Positions 33,043-42,619 of a stretch of DNA of 64,000 nt are shown here, one piece after another. A model generated the notes under the pieces. That model saw only the letters and a list, made by a program, of their open reading frames with translations. It was not told the DNA's origin and did no database searches. The stretch's first letter is position 1. Each line of letters opens with the position of its first letter. Source of the DNA: Lacihabitans sp. LS3-19 (GTDB taxonomy: Bacteria > Bacteroidota > Bacteroidia > Cytophagales > Spirosomataceae); assembly GCF_024343575.1 (NCBI RefSeq), contig NZ_RJUA01000003.1:310001-374000 (forward strand), in the 5' to 3' direction. A program made the translations under genes and the position numbers.

Positions 33043-35723
33043 ACGGGATATTAATTACCATAGTATCAATTCTATATTTAGGCGTTTTGTTTTACCTAGC
33101 TTTCGTTGCAGAAAAGTTTAAAGGTCTCAACAAAAGTCTTATTAACAATCCCTTTGTTTTTGCTTTTTCTTTGGCTGTATATTGCACAGCTTGGACTTTT
33201 TACGGTAGTGTTGGCAGGGTAGATCAAACTGGAATTGAATTCCTTTCCGTTTACATTGGACCTACTTTGGTTATGTTATTAGGCTGGAGTGTTCTCCGCA
33301 AAATCATTCGTATATCTCACGTTCATAGAATTACAAGTATAGCCGACTTTATTTCAGCTCGCTACGGAAAATATCGTTCCCTAGGTGTTTGGGTTACAAT
33401 TATTTCATTGTTAGCGGGAATACCTTATATCGGTTTGCAAATCAAGGCAATCTCAAGTAGTTTTAGTACATTGACAGGCGTCTTGCCTGGTCATTATTTT
33501 TTCCAAGATTCGGCCTTTTATATAGCATTAATACTAATCGCTTTCACGCTTTTGTTTGGTACCAGAAAAGTACAATCAAACGAAACCCATGAAGGTATGG
33601 TGCTGGCTATTGCCGCCGAAAGTATTTTTAAATTAATTGCTTTTCTTATAGTGGGCATTTATGTGACCTATTGGATAAATGATGGTTTCGGAGATATTTT
33701 TGAGAAACATTACATAGGAAAAGAAATTCAAAAAGCTTTTGAGTTTGACATACATCCTGGCTATGGCAATTGGTTTATGCACATTATGGTTTCGGCATTA
33801 TCTTTTATGTTTTTGCCAAGACAATTTCAAGTTGCTGTGGTTGAAAACCAAAATGAGAAAAATCTCAAACAAGCCATGTGGCTCTTGCCTTTGTATTTAT
33901 TTTTGATAAATATTTTTGTAATTCCTATAGCTCTCACTGGAAATTCCTTTTTTGCTTCAAATCCATTAATTTCTGGTGACAATTATGTCATCGAATTACC
34001 ACTTAAATTCTCTTCAAATTCTATTGCACTTATCGCTTACATTGGTGGTTTTTCCGCTGCAACGGGCATGATAATAGTAGAAACAATTGCCATAAGTACA
34101 ATGATCACCAATAGTATTATACTCCCTAGCTTGTTAGAGAGTAGAAAATTTAAAGAAAAATACACATTCAAAATCTTAAATATAGCAATTTGGTCAAGGA
34201 GGGCATCGATAATATTGACGGTTCTTTTAGGATTTTTTTATTACAAAACAGTTGCCCCTTATTTCTCTTTGGTCTCTATAGGTTTGATAGCTTTCGTGGC
34301 TATTGGGCAGTTTTCGCCGGCACTATTAGGTGGTATTTTCTGGAAAGATGGTAACAAAACAGGTGCTTTAGCTGGCTTATTGAGTGGATTTATAATTTGG
34401 CTATTTGCATTAATTATCCCACCAATTTTCTCAGACAATCAAGGCCATTTTTATTATCCAGCATTGGCAAAATTTTATGAATTATTTAGCAGTTTCAAAA
34501 TCGAAAACTTTGACGAAATATCAAATACTACTTTTTGGAGTTTAATGGTCAACGCTTTTATGTTTTTTGGCGTGTCTATGGCTACCAAACAAAGCCCTGC
34601 TGAGGAAAAACAAGCTCTATTGTTTGTAGATGTTTTTAAATATTCAAATCAACAAGGCCAAACAGCAGTTTGGAGAGGAAATGCCCGCAATGAACAATTG
34701 AAGGAGCTTTTGGCGAGTTTTATTGGCAAATCTAAAGCTGAAAAAGAAATTGAAGACTTTTCAAAGCATTTTGATATAGTTTTAGATAATGTTTCGGCGG
34801 ATCCAAAATTAGTGGCTTATATAGAGAATATTATATCAGGAATAATCGGAACTTCAACAGCTAGGTTATTGGTTTCGTCCATTTCTAAAGAAGAAGTAGT
34901 AAGTATTGATGAGGTTTTGGCGGTCTTAAAACGCTCTCAGAAAATATTAGAAGACAATGAAGAATTGAAAACGAAAACTTTTCAATTAGAAAAAATATCC
35001 AAAGAATTGCAAGACGCAAATCTTGGATTGCAACAGGCGGATGATCTTAAAAACGAATTTTTGACTACAGTTACCCATGAAATTAGAACCCCTCTGACTT
35101 CAATTAAAGCACTTTCTGAAATTATCTACGATAATGAAGATCTTGAATATGAGCAGAAAAAGTCTTTTTTGAATATTATTATTGATGAAACTGACCGCTT
35201 GAGTAGGTTGGTGAATCAGGTTTTGGATTTAGAAAAATACGAATCGGGAAAACATAAAATTTCGAAAAAAACTGTTGAAGTTAATGAGATACTAAACACG
35301 GTATTGGCAAGAATGGAAGGCATAGCTAAAGAAAAAAATGTTTTGCTAAAAATCTTCAATAAAAGTGACGTGTATTCATTTAAAGCAGATGAGGATAGAC
35401 TCATTCAAATGTTTATTAACTTGATTTCTAACGCAATTAAGTTTGTAAAACCAAATGAAGGTTGGGTACATCTTTCAGTTGATAATAGTAAGAAATATTT
35501 GATTTTCTCGGTTGAAGACAATGGTGTAGGAATTCCAGTCGAAACGCAAAGTAGAATTTTTGAAAAATTCTTCCAAGCCGAAAATCAAGATCAATCTTCT
35601 GAAAAAGGAAGTGGACTTGGGCTTTCGATTACCAAAAAAATTGTTGAAATTCACAAAGGAAATATCCATTTAGAGAGTGTTCCAGGTAAAGGCACTAAGA
35701 TTATGGTAAGTCTTCCGCTATAA
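33039..35723 (+). CDS. Sodium:solute symporter-histidine kinase fusion
   Basis: An 894-residue membrane sensor. Residues 1-500 form a 13-helix SSS domain (AVYCTAWTFYGSVG near 47). A helical linker (about 540-625) and a coiled coil (610-650) lead to HisKA with the phosphoacceptor His near residue 680 (VTHEIRTPL) and a HATPase domain with N-box (LISNAIKFVK), G1 (VEDNGVGIP) and G2 (GSGLGLSI). No PAS domain is seen. CrbS/CbrA/MxtR-type proteins of this design control acetate or amino-acid use; here prpE and acs follow, so acetate/propionate sensing is the best guess. It overlaps the small upstream gene by 4 bases and precedes the response regulator by 11. Confidence 0.92.
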   Translation: MNGILITIVSILYLGVLFYLAFVAEKFKGLNKSLINNPFVFAFSLAVYCTAWTFYGSVGRVDQTGIEFLSVYIGPTLVMLLGWSVLRKIIRISHVHRITSIADFISARYGKYRSLGVWVTIISLLAGIPYIGLQIKAISSSFSTLTGVLPGHYFFQDSAFYIALILIAFTLLFGTRKVQSNETHEGMVLAIAAESIFKLIAFLIVGIYVTYWINDGFGDIFEKHYIGKEIQKAFEFDIHPGYGNWFMHIMVSALSFMFLPRQFQVAVVENQNEKNLKQAMWLLPLYLFLINIFVIPIALTGNSFFASNPLISGDNYVIELPLKFSSNSIALIAYIGGFSAATGMIIVETIAISTMITNSIILPSLLESRKFKEKYTFKILNIAIWSRRASIILTVLLGFFYYKTVAPYFSLVSIGLIAFVAIGQFSPALLGGIFWKDGNKTGALAGLLSGFIIWLFALIIPPIFSDNQGHFYYPALAKFYELFSSFKIENFDEISNTTFWSLMVNAFMFFGVSMATKQSPAEEKQALLFVDVFKYSNQQGQTAVWRGNARNEQLKELLASFIGKSKAEKEIEDFSKHFDIVLDNVSADPKLVAYIENIISGIIGTSTARLLVSSISKEEVVSIDEVLAVLKRSQKILEDNEELKTKTFQLEKISKELQDANLGLQQADDLKNEFLTTVTHEIRTPLTSIKALSEIIYDNEDLEYEQKKSFLNIIIDETDRLSRLVNQVLDLEKYESGKHKISKKTVEVNEILNTVLARMEGIAKEKNVLLKIFNKSDVYSFKADEDRLIQMFINLISNAIKFVKPNEGWVHLSVDNSKKYLIFSVEDNGVGIPVETQSRIFEKFFQAENQDQSSEKGSGLGLSITKKIVEIHKGNIHLESVPGKGTKIMVSLPL

Positions 35724-35734
35724 CAAAAAAAGAG

Positions 35735-36127
35735 ATGATAAACAGAAACGAACTTAAAGTGTTAATCGCAGACGATGAGCCGTCTATTTTAATGTCCCTT
35801 GAGTTCCTTTTTAAAAAAGAAGGATACAAGGTATTAATAGCTCGAGACGGACAAGAAGCCATCGATTTGTTTGATAAAGAGCAGCCTTCAATATTGATTT
35901 TGGATATTATGATGCCCAAAATTGATGGTTATAATGTTTGTTCTTATGTAAAAACCAATTACAAATTTAATATACCCAAAGTGGTTTTTTTAAGTGCTAA
36001 AAACAAAGAATCTGAAATAGAACATGGATATGAATTGGGAGCGGATTTGTATATTCCAAAACCTTTTTCAACCAGAGATATCACCAAAAAAGTGAATTTA
36101 ATTGCCACTGATTTGATAAAAAATTAA
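35735..36127 (+). CDS. Receiver-only response regulator
   Basis: A 130-residue protein that is a single CheY-like receiver domain. The acidic pocket D13-D14 and phosphoacceptor D57 (LILDIMMPK), the Ser in VVFLSAKN and the Lys in IPKPF are all in place. There is no helix-turn-helix or other output domain after residue 120. It sits between the fused sensor kinase and prpE, so it should receive phosphate from that kinase. CrbR, the usual partner of CrbS-type kinases, has a LuxR-type DNA-binding domain; its absence here means the output must pass through another protein. Confidence 0.9.
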   Translation: MINRNELKVLIADDEPSILMSLEFLFKKEGYKVLIARDGQEAIDLFDKEQPSILILDIMMPKIDGYNVCSYVKTNYKFNIPKVVFLSAKNKESEIEHGYELGADLYIPKPFSTRDITKKVNLIATDLIKN

Positions 36128-36131
36128 GCTA

Positions 36132-38066
36132 ATGGAGTACAACCATTTTTACCAACAAAGTATTTTAACAAGAGGGAAGTTTTGGGGAAGAAAAGCCGCT
36201 AAGATTGATTGGTACAAAGCACCCAAGACAGTTCTGTCTTTAGACAAACACGGCTATTATAAATGGTACGAAGATGGCGAATTGAATACTTGCTATCTAG
36301 CTGTTGACAAACATGTAAAAGATGGAAATGGTGAGCAAATTGCCCTTATTTATGATTCTCCAGTCACCAATACCAAAAAGAAATTCACATTTTCTCAAGT
36401 CAAAGAGAGAGTTTCTAAAATAGCTGGAGCTCTGAAAAATCTCGGTGTAAACAAAGGCGATACAGTCATAATTTATATGCCCATGGTGCCTGATGCAGCA
36501 TTTTCTATGTTAGCATGTGCAAGATTAGGTGCGGTTCATTCTGTAGTTTTTGGTGGATTTGCACCTCACGAACTTGCCATCAGGATAGACGACGCAAAAC
36601 CCAAAGTTATCATTTCGGCAAGTTGTGGAATCGAATTTGACAAAGTAATTCCATACAAGCCGTTTTTAGACAAAGCCATTTCTGAAGCCGAATTTAAACC
36701 TTCGGCAAGTCTTATTTTGCAAAGAGAAATGCTCATTTGTGACCTAAAAGCAGGCTTTGATTTTGATTTTGAAAGCTCAGTTTCAGCTGCCTCACCAGCC
36801 GATTGTGTAAGAGTTAAAGCTACAGATCCTTTGTATATTCTATATACTTCGGGTACCACAGGCAAACCAAAGGGCATAGTAAGAGATAACGGTGGCCACG
36901 CCGTAGCCATGCAGTTTTCTATGGATTATGTGTACAATGCAAAAAAAGGAGACGTGTTTTGGGCGGCCTCAGATGTCGGTTGGGTAGTTGGGCATTCTTA
37001 CATAGTTTATGCACCTCTATTTGCTGGCTGTACAACGGTTTTTTTTGAAGGAAAACCCGTAAGAACGCCTGACCCTGGTACTTTTTGGAGAATAATTGAA
37101 GAAAACAAAGTCAATATTTTTTTTACAGCTCCCACTGCTTTTAGAGCCATAAAAAAAGAAGATCCAGAATCTGAATATCTAAAAAAATACGATTTAAGTA
37201 GTCTTCGAACAATTTTTGTTGCTGGCGAGCGATGTGACCCTCCAACTTTGAAATGGCTACAAGAAATTACCCAAAAACCAATTATTGACCATTGGTGGCA
37301 AACCGAAACAGGTTGGGCCATTGTTGCAAATATGATGGGTGTAGAGCAATTGCCCGTAAAGGAAGGTTCGGCGACCTTGCCTGTTTGTGGTTTTGAGGTT
37401 CATATTTTGGATGAAGCTGGGGAAATTCTCGGGCCGAATCAGGAAGGATTTGTTTGTATAAAAGAACCACTTCCGCCGGGTTGTTTGCCAACACTTTGGA
37501 ACGACAACAAACGTTTCGAAGAATCTTATTTAGAGAAATTTCCCGGTTATTATTTGACTGGAGATGGTGGATATATTGATCCAGACGGATATGTTTTCAT
37601 AATGGGAAGAATAGATGACGTCATTAATGTATCAGGCCATAGACTTTCTACCGGCGAAATGGAAGAAATAGTGAGTGGACATCCAGCTGTGGCCGAATGT
37701 GCTGTGATAGGGATAGAAGATGAACTTACGGGCCAAAAACCATTGGGTTTGGTGGTTTTAAAAGACACAACTACTATTTCTAATGATGAAATTCAAAAAG
37801 ATTTAGTAGCTTTGGTGAGGGCTCAGGTTGGGGCAGTTGCTGCCTTTAGAACAGTCGTTATCGTAAAACGCTTACCAAAAACTCGATCTGGAAAGATATT
37901 GAGAAAAACAATGCGAATGATAGTGGATGATGTTCCTTTTACAGTGCCATCAACTATCGACGACCCTGCTATTTTAGAAGAAATTAGAGAGATTATTATG
38001 CTCTCCCAAATTGGGAAAATATCAAAAAAACAGAATCTTAAATATTATATAAACGATGAGAATTAG
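36132..38066 (+). CDS. prpE: Propionate-CoA ligase (PrpE type)
   Basis: A 644-residue AMP-forming short-chain acyl-CoA synthetase. Key motifs: YTSGTTGKPKGIVRDNGGHAVA near residue 237 (AMP-binding P-loop), DHWWQTETGW near 387, LTGDGGYIDPDGYVFIMGRIDDVINVSGHRLSTGE near 475-510 and the C-terminal catalytic lysine in PKTRSGKILRK (near 585-595), which is the usual site of lysine acetylation control. Segments such as WWQTETGW and EPLPPGCLPTLW match PrpE rather than Acs. It converts propionate (and probably acetate) to the CoA thioester. The gene starts 5 bases after the response regulator and overlaps acs by 11. Confidence 0.9.
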   Translation: MEYNHFYQQSILTRGKFWGRKAAKIDWYKAPKTVLSLDKHGYYKWYEDGELNTCYLAVDKHVKDGNGEQIALIYDSPVTNTKKKFTFSQVKERVSKIAGALKNLGVNKGDTVIIYMPMVPDAAFSMLACARLGAVHSVVFGGFAPHELAIRIDDAKPKVIISASCGIEFDKVIPYKPFLDKAISEAEFKPSASLILQREMLICDLKAGFDFDFESSVSAASPADCVRVKATDPLYILYTSGTTGKPKGIVRDNGGHAVAMQFSMDYVYNAKKGDVFWAASDVGWVVGHSYIVYAPLFAGCTTVFFEGKPVRTPDPGTFWRIIEENKVNIFFTAPTAFRAIKKEDPESEYLKKYDLSSLRTIFVAGERCDPPTLKWLQEITQKPIIDHWWQTETGWAIVANMMGVEQLPVKEGSATLPVCGFEVHILDEAGEILGPNQEGFVCIKEPLPPGCLPTLWNDNKRFEESYLEKFPGYYLTGDGGYIDPDGYVFIMGRIDDVINVSGHRLSTGEMEEIVSGHPAVAECAVIGIEDELTGQKPLGLVVLKDTTTISNDEIQKDLVALVRAQVGAVAAFRTVVIVKRLPKTRSGKILRKTMRMIVDDVPFTVPSTIDDPAILEEIREIIMLSQIGKISKKQNLKYYINDEN

Positions 38067-39948
38067 AAGTTTTGAAGAGTACGAAATAGCGTACAAAGAA
38101 AGTGTCGAAGATCCAGAAGGTTTTTGGGGCGAAGTTGCCCAAGATTTTATCTGGAAAAAACCATGGAAAAAAGTTTTGGAGTGGGATTTTAATAATTATG
38201 ATGTTAAATGGTACAAAGGCGGAAAGCTAAATATTACAGAGAATTGTCTAGACAGGCACGCTGCCAATAAGCCCAATCAGCCAGCCATAATTTGGGAGCC
38301 AAATGATCCTGATGAAGATTCTATTACGCTAACTTATAGTGTTTTATATGATAGAGTTTGCCGCTTTGCAAACGCCATGAAGAAAAACGGAATAGGTAAA
38401 GGCGATACTGTATGTATCTACATGCCTATGATTCCTGAGTTGGCCATTGCTGTCTTGGCATGTGCTAGAATTGGGGCTATTCACTCCGTGGTATTTGGAG
38501 GTTTTTCAGCCCAATCTATTGCCGATCGTATCAATGATAGCCAATGTAAAATGGTAATCACTACCGACGGAGCAGTTAGAGGAGCAAAACATGTGCCGAT
38601 GAAAGACACCGTTGATGATGCACTAATTGGCTGTCCTTCTGTAAAAAAAGTGATAGTTGCTACCCATACCCGCACGCCAGTTTCCATGATAAAGGGTAGA
38701 GACGCTTGGTGGGAACATGAGGTGAAACTTGTAAATGCCGACTGTCCTGCAGAAGAAATGGACGCCGAAGATCCATTGTTCATACTTTACACTTCAGGTT
38801 CAACAGGCAAGCCTAAGGGTGTTGTGCATACCTGTGGAGGTTATATGGTGTATAGCACTTATACGTTCCAGAATGTATTTCAATATGAGCCAGGCGATGT
38901 ATTTTTCTGTACAGCAGATATCGGTTGGATTACGGGCCATTCTTATATTATTTACGGACCATTGGCTTCTGGAGCCATTAGCTTGATGTTTGAAGGTGTC
39001 CCTACTTATCCTGATGCTGGCCGTTTTTGGGATATTATAGACAAACACAGTGTAAATATTTTCTATACAGCACCAACGGCCATTCGTTCGCTTATGGGCT
39101 TTGGAGAGGAGTATTTTAAAGACAAAAATCTAAGTTCTCTTAAAACTTTAGGCTCTGTTGGCGAGCCAATAAATGAAGAAGCTTGGCATTGGTACAACGA
39201 CAACATAGGCAAAGGCAAATGCCCGATAGTGGATACTTGGTGGCAGACCGAAACAGGAGGCATTATGATTTCGCCTTTGGCTGGAATCACAAAAACCAAG
39301 CCTTCCTATGCTACGCTTCCTTTGCCTGGTATTCAACCAATGTTGGTTGATGAGCATGGGGTTGAAATAGAAGGAAACGGCGTAAACGGAAACTTGGTGA
39401 TCAAATTCCCTTGGCCATCTATCATAAGGACTACTTGGGGAGATCATGAGCGATGCAAAACCACCTATTTTTCTACTTATCCAGGCTTGTATTTTACGGG
39501 AGACGGCTGCCAAAGAGACGAGGATGGATATTATAAAATCACGGGTAGAGTAGATGATGTTATTAACGTTTCAGGGCACAGAATAGGTACTGCAGAAGTT
39601 GAAAATGCCCTTAACATGCACACTGGTGTAGTGGAGTCGGCTGTGGTGGGTTATCCACATGATATTAAAGGCCAAGGAATTTATGCCTACATTATCTGTG
39701 AAGAGATGCCAGTAGATATCGAAATGACCAAAAAGGATATATTGATGACGGTTACAAGAGTTATCGGGCCAATTGCAAAACCTGACAAAATTCTTTTTGT
39801 TTCTGGACTTCCAAAAACTCGTTCTGGGAAAATTATGCGGAGGATTTTGCGAAAAGTGGCCGAAGGCGATGTAAACAATCTCGGTGATATTTCGACACTT
39901 TTAGACCCAGCAGTGGTAGAGGAAATAGTAAAAGGAGCAGGATATTAA
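38056..39948 (+). CDS. acs: Acetyl-CoA synthetase
   Basis: A 630-residue AMP-forming acetate-CoA ligase (EC 6.2.1.1). The N-terminal ACAS_N segment (residues 1-60) is followed by YTSGSTGKPKGVVHTCGGYMVYS near 243, the acetate-pocket motif DTWWQTETGGIM near 395, TGDGCQRDEDGYYKITGRVDDVINVSGHR near 478-505 and the acetylatable lysine in PKTRSGKIMRR near 598. WWQTETGG distinguishes it from PrpE. It overlaps prpE by 11 bases and ends the operon before a strong terminator. With the symporter and fused kinase it forms a classical acetate scavenging set. Confidence 0.95.
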   Translation: MRIRSFEEYEIAYKESVEDPEGFWGEVAQDFIWKKPWKKVLEWDFNNYDVKWYKGGKLNITENCLDRHAANKPNQPAIIWEPNDPDEDSITLTYSVLYDRVCRFANAMKKNGIGKGDTVCIYMPMIPELAIAVLACARIGAIHSVVFGGFSAQSIADRINDSQCKMVITTDGAVRGAKHVPMKDTVDDALIGCPSVKKVIVATHTRTPVSMIKGRDAWWEHEVKLVNADCPAEEMDAEDPLFILYTSGSTGKPKGVVHTCGGYMVYSTYTFQNVFQYEPGDVFFCTADIGWITGHSYIIYGPLASGAISLMFEGVPTYPDAGRFWDIIDKHSVNIFYTAPTAIRSLMGFGEEYFKDKNLSSLKTLGSVGEPINEEAWHWYNDNIGKGKCPIVDTWWQTETGGIMISPLAGITKTKPSYATLPLPGIQPMLVDEHGVEIEGNGVNGNLVIKFPWPSIIRTTWGDHERCKTTYFSTYPGLYFTGDGCQRDEDGYYKITGRVDDVINVSGHRIGTAEVENALNMHTGVVESAVVGYPHDIKGQGIYAYIICEEMPVDIEMTKKDILMTVTRVIGPIAKPDKILFVSGLPKTRSGKIMRRILRKVAEGDVNNLGDISTLLDPAVVEEIVKGAGY

Positions 39949-39963
39949 TTCTCTCAACATTCT

Positions 39964-39999
39964 AAAAAGGCCAGTGTGAATTTCATACTGGCTTTTTTT
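39964..39999 (+). terminator. Intrinsic terminator after acs
   Basis: GCCAGTGTGA and TCATACTGGC pair (one G-T) around a 4-base loop, preceded by five A and followed by seven T. Confidence 0.88.
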
Positions 40000-40065
40000 A
40001 TACTTTTTATCATATTTTTCTAAGATTTGTTGTAGTAATTTTCCTTTTTAAGAAAATGTATTCAA

Positions 40066-41976
40066 ATGAAAACCAATGTAATAGCTGGCAGAGTTAAAGA
40101 ATTCCTGATACAATTCCCACCTTTTCTTTTTCTAAATGATGAAGACTTAAATAAGCTTGCTCTACATGTAGAAATCGTATTTTACAAAAAAGGAGAAATC
40201 ATTTTTAAAGAAAAAAACCTTCCCAAAAATCACTTTTATGTTTTAAGAAAAGGCTCTGTAAAGCTGACGGCTAACAGCGAGCTAATGGACATTTGCGATG
40301 AAGGTGATATTTTCGGAATCAGGTCATTGATTGTTAAAAAACCATATATTGCAACGGCTATTTGTGACGAAGATGCAATTGTCTATCTTATTTCACACGA
40401 GATTTTTGAGCCTATTTTAAAAGGAAATCCTGAAGTTTCGATGTTTTTTGCCGCTGGTTTTGCGGCCGGGAAAACGATTTTTAGGAATGAAATAGAAACA
40501 GATGTTTCACTTAATACCTTGGCAATAAAATCCTTTGGTCAGTCTGGTCTCACAGGCTTAAACAGAATCCCTGAAAAGAGCAGAAAAGTTTATTGTTTTC
40601 CTGATTGGACGATTCAGCAGGCTGCCGAAAAAATGAAATCTGAGAATGTAGGCTCAATTATAGTTGTTGATAAAAACATGCTACCGTTGGGTATTATTAC
40701 AGACAAAGATTTTAGGACTAAAATCGGAACAGGAATAGTAGAAATTTCTGCAACTGTGGCCAATATTATGAGTTTTCCCGTGAGCTGTATTAAACAAAAT
40801 CCTACGCTCAACGAAGTGATGTTGGTTTTTATGAAAAAAAACTTCCATCATCTTTGTATTACAGGGGATGGAACTGGAAATTCCCCACTTTTGGGCGTAA
40901 TTTCTGATCATGATTTGTTAGTGGAACAAGGAGATAATCCTGCTTTTTTAATAAAAAAAGTTCGAAAATCGGTTTCCATTTCTGATTTGACCGATGCAAG
41001 AAATAGCTTGGAAAAACTGACTGCTGATTATCTCGAAAAAGATGTAAGCATAGATTATGTGGCTGAAATAAGTTCTGAAATTGAGGAGGCAATTCTTCAT
41101 AAAATTTTTGAGTTTTCTTTGGAAGAAATGCAATCTGAAGGATTTTTAGAGCCACCATGCCAATTTGTTTGGTTGGCTTTGGGTAGTCAGGGTAGGAGAG
41201 AGCAGCTGCTAAGAACGGATCAAGACAATGCCATTTTGTATGAAGAAGAGGGAATAGAAAACAAAGAATATTTCTTGAAATTGGCCATAAAAATCTCCGA
41301 AGGCTTAAATCAAATAGGATTCGAAAAATGTCCCGCTGATATCATGGGTTCTAATCCGAAATGGTGTTTGAGTTTGGCCGAATGGAAAGGTGTTTTTTCG
41401 AAATGGATTAATTCCTCATCTACGTCTTCCATACTTAACAGTACTATCTTTTTCGATTTTTCACCAGTTTATGGCAACACTGAATTAGCTGAGCAACTCA
41501 AAGAACATATATTTGAACATACATCAGAAAATGAGGTTTTTCTTAGTAAATTAGCTGTAAATGCACTTTCTAGCCCACCGCCACTAAGTTTTTTTAGGAA
41601 TATTTTGCTTGAAAAAGACGGAGATCACAAAGATATGTTTGATATAAAAGCAAGGGCTATGGTGCCTTTGGCAGATTTGGCCAGACTCTTAACTATTTAT
41701 CATAAAATACCAGAAACAACCAATACCTATCAAAGATTTGAAAAAATAAAACTGCATGAAAAAGAGCAATCCTTGTTTGAGGACGCTGCCATAGCGTATA
41801 AGTTTTTGATGAAAATCCGGACGACCCAAGGCATAGCCGAACAAACCGATGGAAGGTTTATCAACCCAAAAACTTTGGATAAACTGCGTAGACAAGTATT
41901 GAAAAATATTTTCGAAACAATTAGCGAACTTCAAGCTTTGGTAAAAGTCAGATTCAGAACTTCAATGCTAACTTAA
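40066..41976 (+). CDS. cNMP-binding/CBS/DUF294 nucleotidyltransferase-like protein
   Basis: A 636-residue soluble protein with four modules: an N-terminal cyclic-nucleotide-binding domain (about 10-130, with KKGEIIFKEK), a CBS pair (about 175-300), a DUF294 nucleotidyltransferase-like domain with WLALGSQGRREQLLRTDQDNAILY (near 369-392, the GSxGRxE...TDQD metal and nucleotide site), and DUF294_C to the end. GlnD-like nucleotidylyl transfer is plausible, but targets are unknown. In many genomes this gene and the next exonuclease sit beside acetate symporter and acs genes, so a regulatory role in acyl-CoA metabolism has been suspected. It lies after the acs terminator, so it has its own promoter. 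Confidence 0.88.
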   Translation: MKTNVIAGRVKEFLIQFPPFLFLNDEDLNKLALHVEIVFYKKGEIIFKEKNLPKNHFYVLRKGSVKLTANSELMDICDEGDIFGIRSLIVKKPYIATAICDEDAIVYLISHEIFEPILKGNPEVSMFFAAGFAAGKTIFRNEIETDVSLNTLAIKSFGQSGLTGLNRIPEKSRKVYCFPDWTIQQAAEKMKSENVGSIIVVDKNMLPLGIITDKDFRTKIGTGIVEISATVANIMSFPVSCIKQNPTLNEVMLVFMKKNFHHLCITGDGTGNSPLLGVISDHDLLVEQGDNPAFLIKKVRKSVSISDLTDARNSLEKLTADYLEKDVSIDYVAEISSEIEEAILHKIFEFSLEEMQSEGFLEPPCQFVWLALGSQGRREQLLRTDQDNAILYEEEGIENKEYFLKLAIKISEGLNQIGFEKCPADIMGSNPKWCLSLAEWKGVFSKWINSSSTSSILNSTIFFDFSPVYGNTELAEQLKEHIFEHTSENEVFLSKLAVNALSSPPPLSFFRNILLEKDGDHKDMFDIKARAMVPLADLARLLTIYHKIPETTNTYQRFEKIKLHEKEQSLFEDAAIAYKFLMKIRTTQGIAEQTDGRFINPKTLDKLRRQVLKNIFETISELQALVKVRFRTSMLT

Positions 41977-41978
41977 AT

Positions 41979-42581
41979 ATGGGATTTTTCTCTTGGTTCA
42001 ATACTTATAAAAAGACTTCAGAACTGCCTGAAGTAAAATCGTATTTGGAGAGTTTTAAAGGAAACTCTGACATCTTTGTGGTTTTTGATACTGAAACCAC
42101 AGGTTTGAATCCCTCAAAGGACCAAATGGTTTCTATTGGAGCTGTAAAAGTTATTGGAAGTAGTATTCTGGTAAACGATAGTTTTTATTTTGAAATCAAA
42201 CAACCAAATTCTTCAAATGAAGGTGTGAGTGTTCATGAAATAATTGAAAATCAAAAAAGTAAAGAAGTGAACTGGGTTTTGTTAGAATTTTTAAATTTCA
42301 TAAAAAATGCAACTTTGGTTGGTCATCATGTAGCTTTTGATATTGAAATGGTCAATCAAGCTTTAATAAAACATTTCGGCATCAAGCTTAAAAACATATC
42401 AATTGATACTTCGCATTTGGCTATAAAAAAAGATCATTATGGCAAAATACCCGACGCTTACAAAAGAGAGAATTATACCTTAGACAAGCTATGCGAAAAA
42501 TACAAAATTGAGACCAAAGACCGTCATCATGCTTTGGGAGATGCATTTATTACTGCCGAACTGTTTTTTAAATTAAAGTAA
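41979..42581 (+). CDS. DEDDh 3'-5' exonuclease (DnaQ-like)
   Basis: A 200-residue exonuclease of the DnaQ fold. Exo I is VVFDTETTGL near residue 34, Exo II is LVGHHVAFDIEMV near 108 and Exo III is RHHALGDAFITAEL near 180, giving the four acidic residues plus the general-base histidine. No polymerase III or UvrC domain is attached, so it is a stand-alone nuclease. It begins 2 bases after the DUF294 gene stop, so the two are one transcript. DNA or RNA substrate cannot be told. Confidence 0.88.
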   Translation: MGFFSWFNTYKKTSELPEVKSYLESFKGNSDIFVVFDTETTGLNPSKDQMVSIGAVKVIGSSILVNDSFYFEIKQPNSSNEGVSVHEIIENQKSKEVNWVLLEFLNFIKNATLVGHHVAFDIEMVNQALIKHFGIKLKNISIDTSHLAIKKDHYGKIPDAYKRENYTLDKLCEKYKIETKDRHHALGDAFITAELFFKLK

Positions 42582-42619
42582 AAAATAGATATTCTGCTTC
42601 CTTTTTTTTTTAACTTATC

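Noticed and set aside
38481-38783. Antisense frame within acs, and similar frames opposite other genes
   Set aside because: These lie entirely over well-supported genes, show no family motif and have composition expected from antisense of coding DNA.
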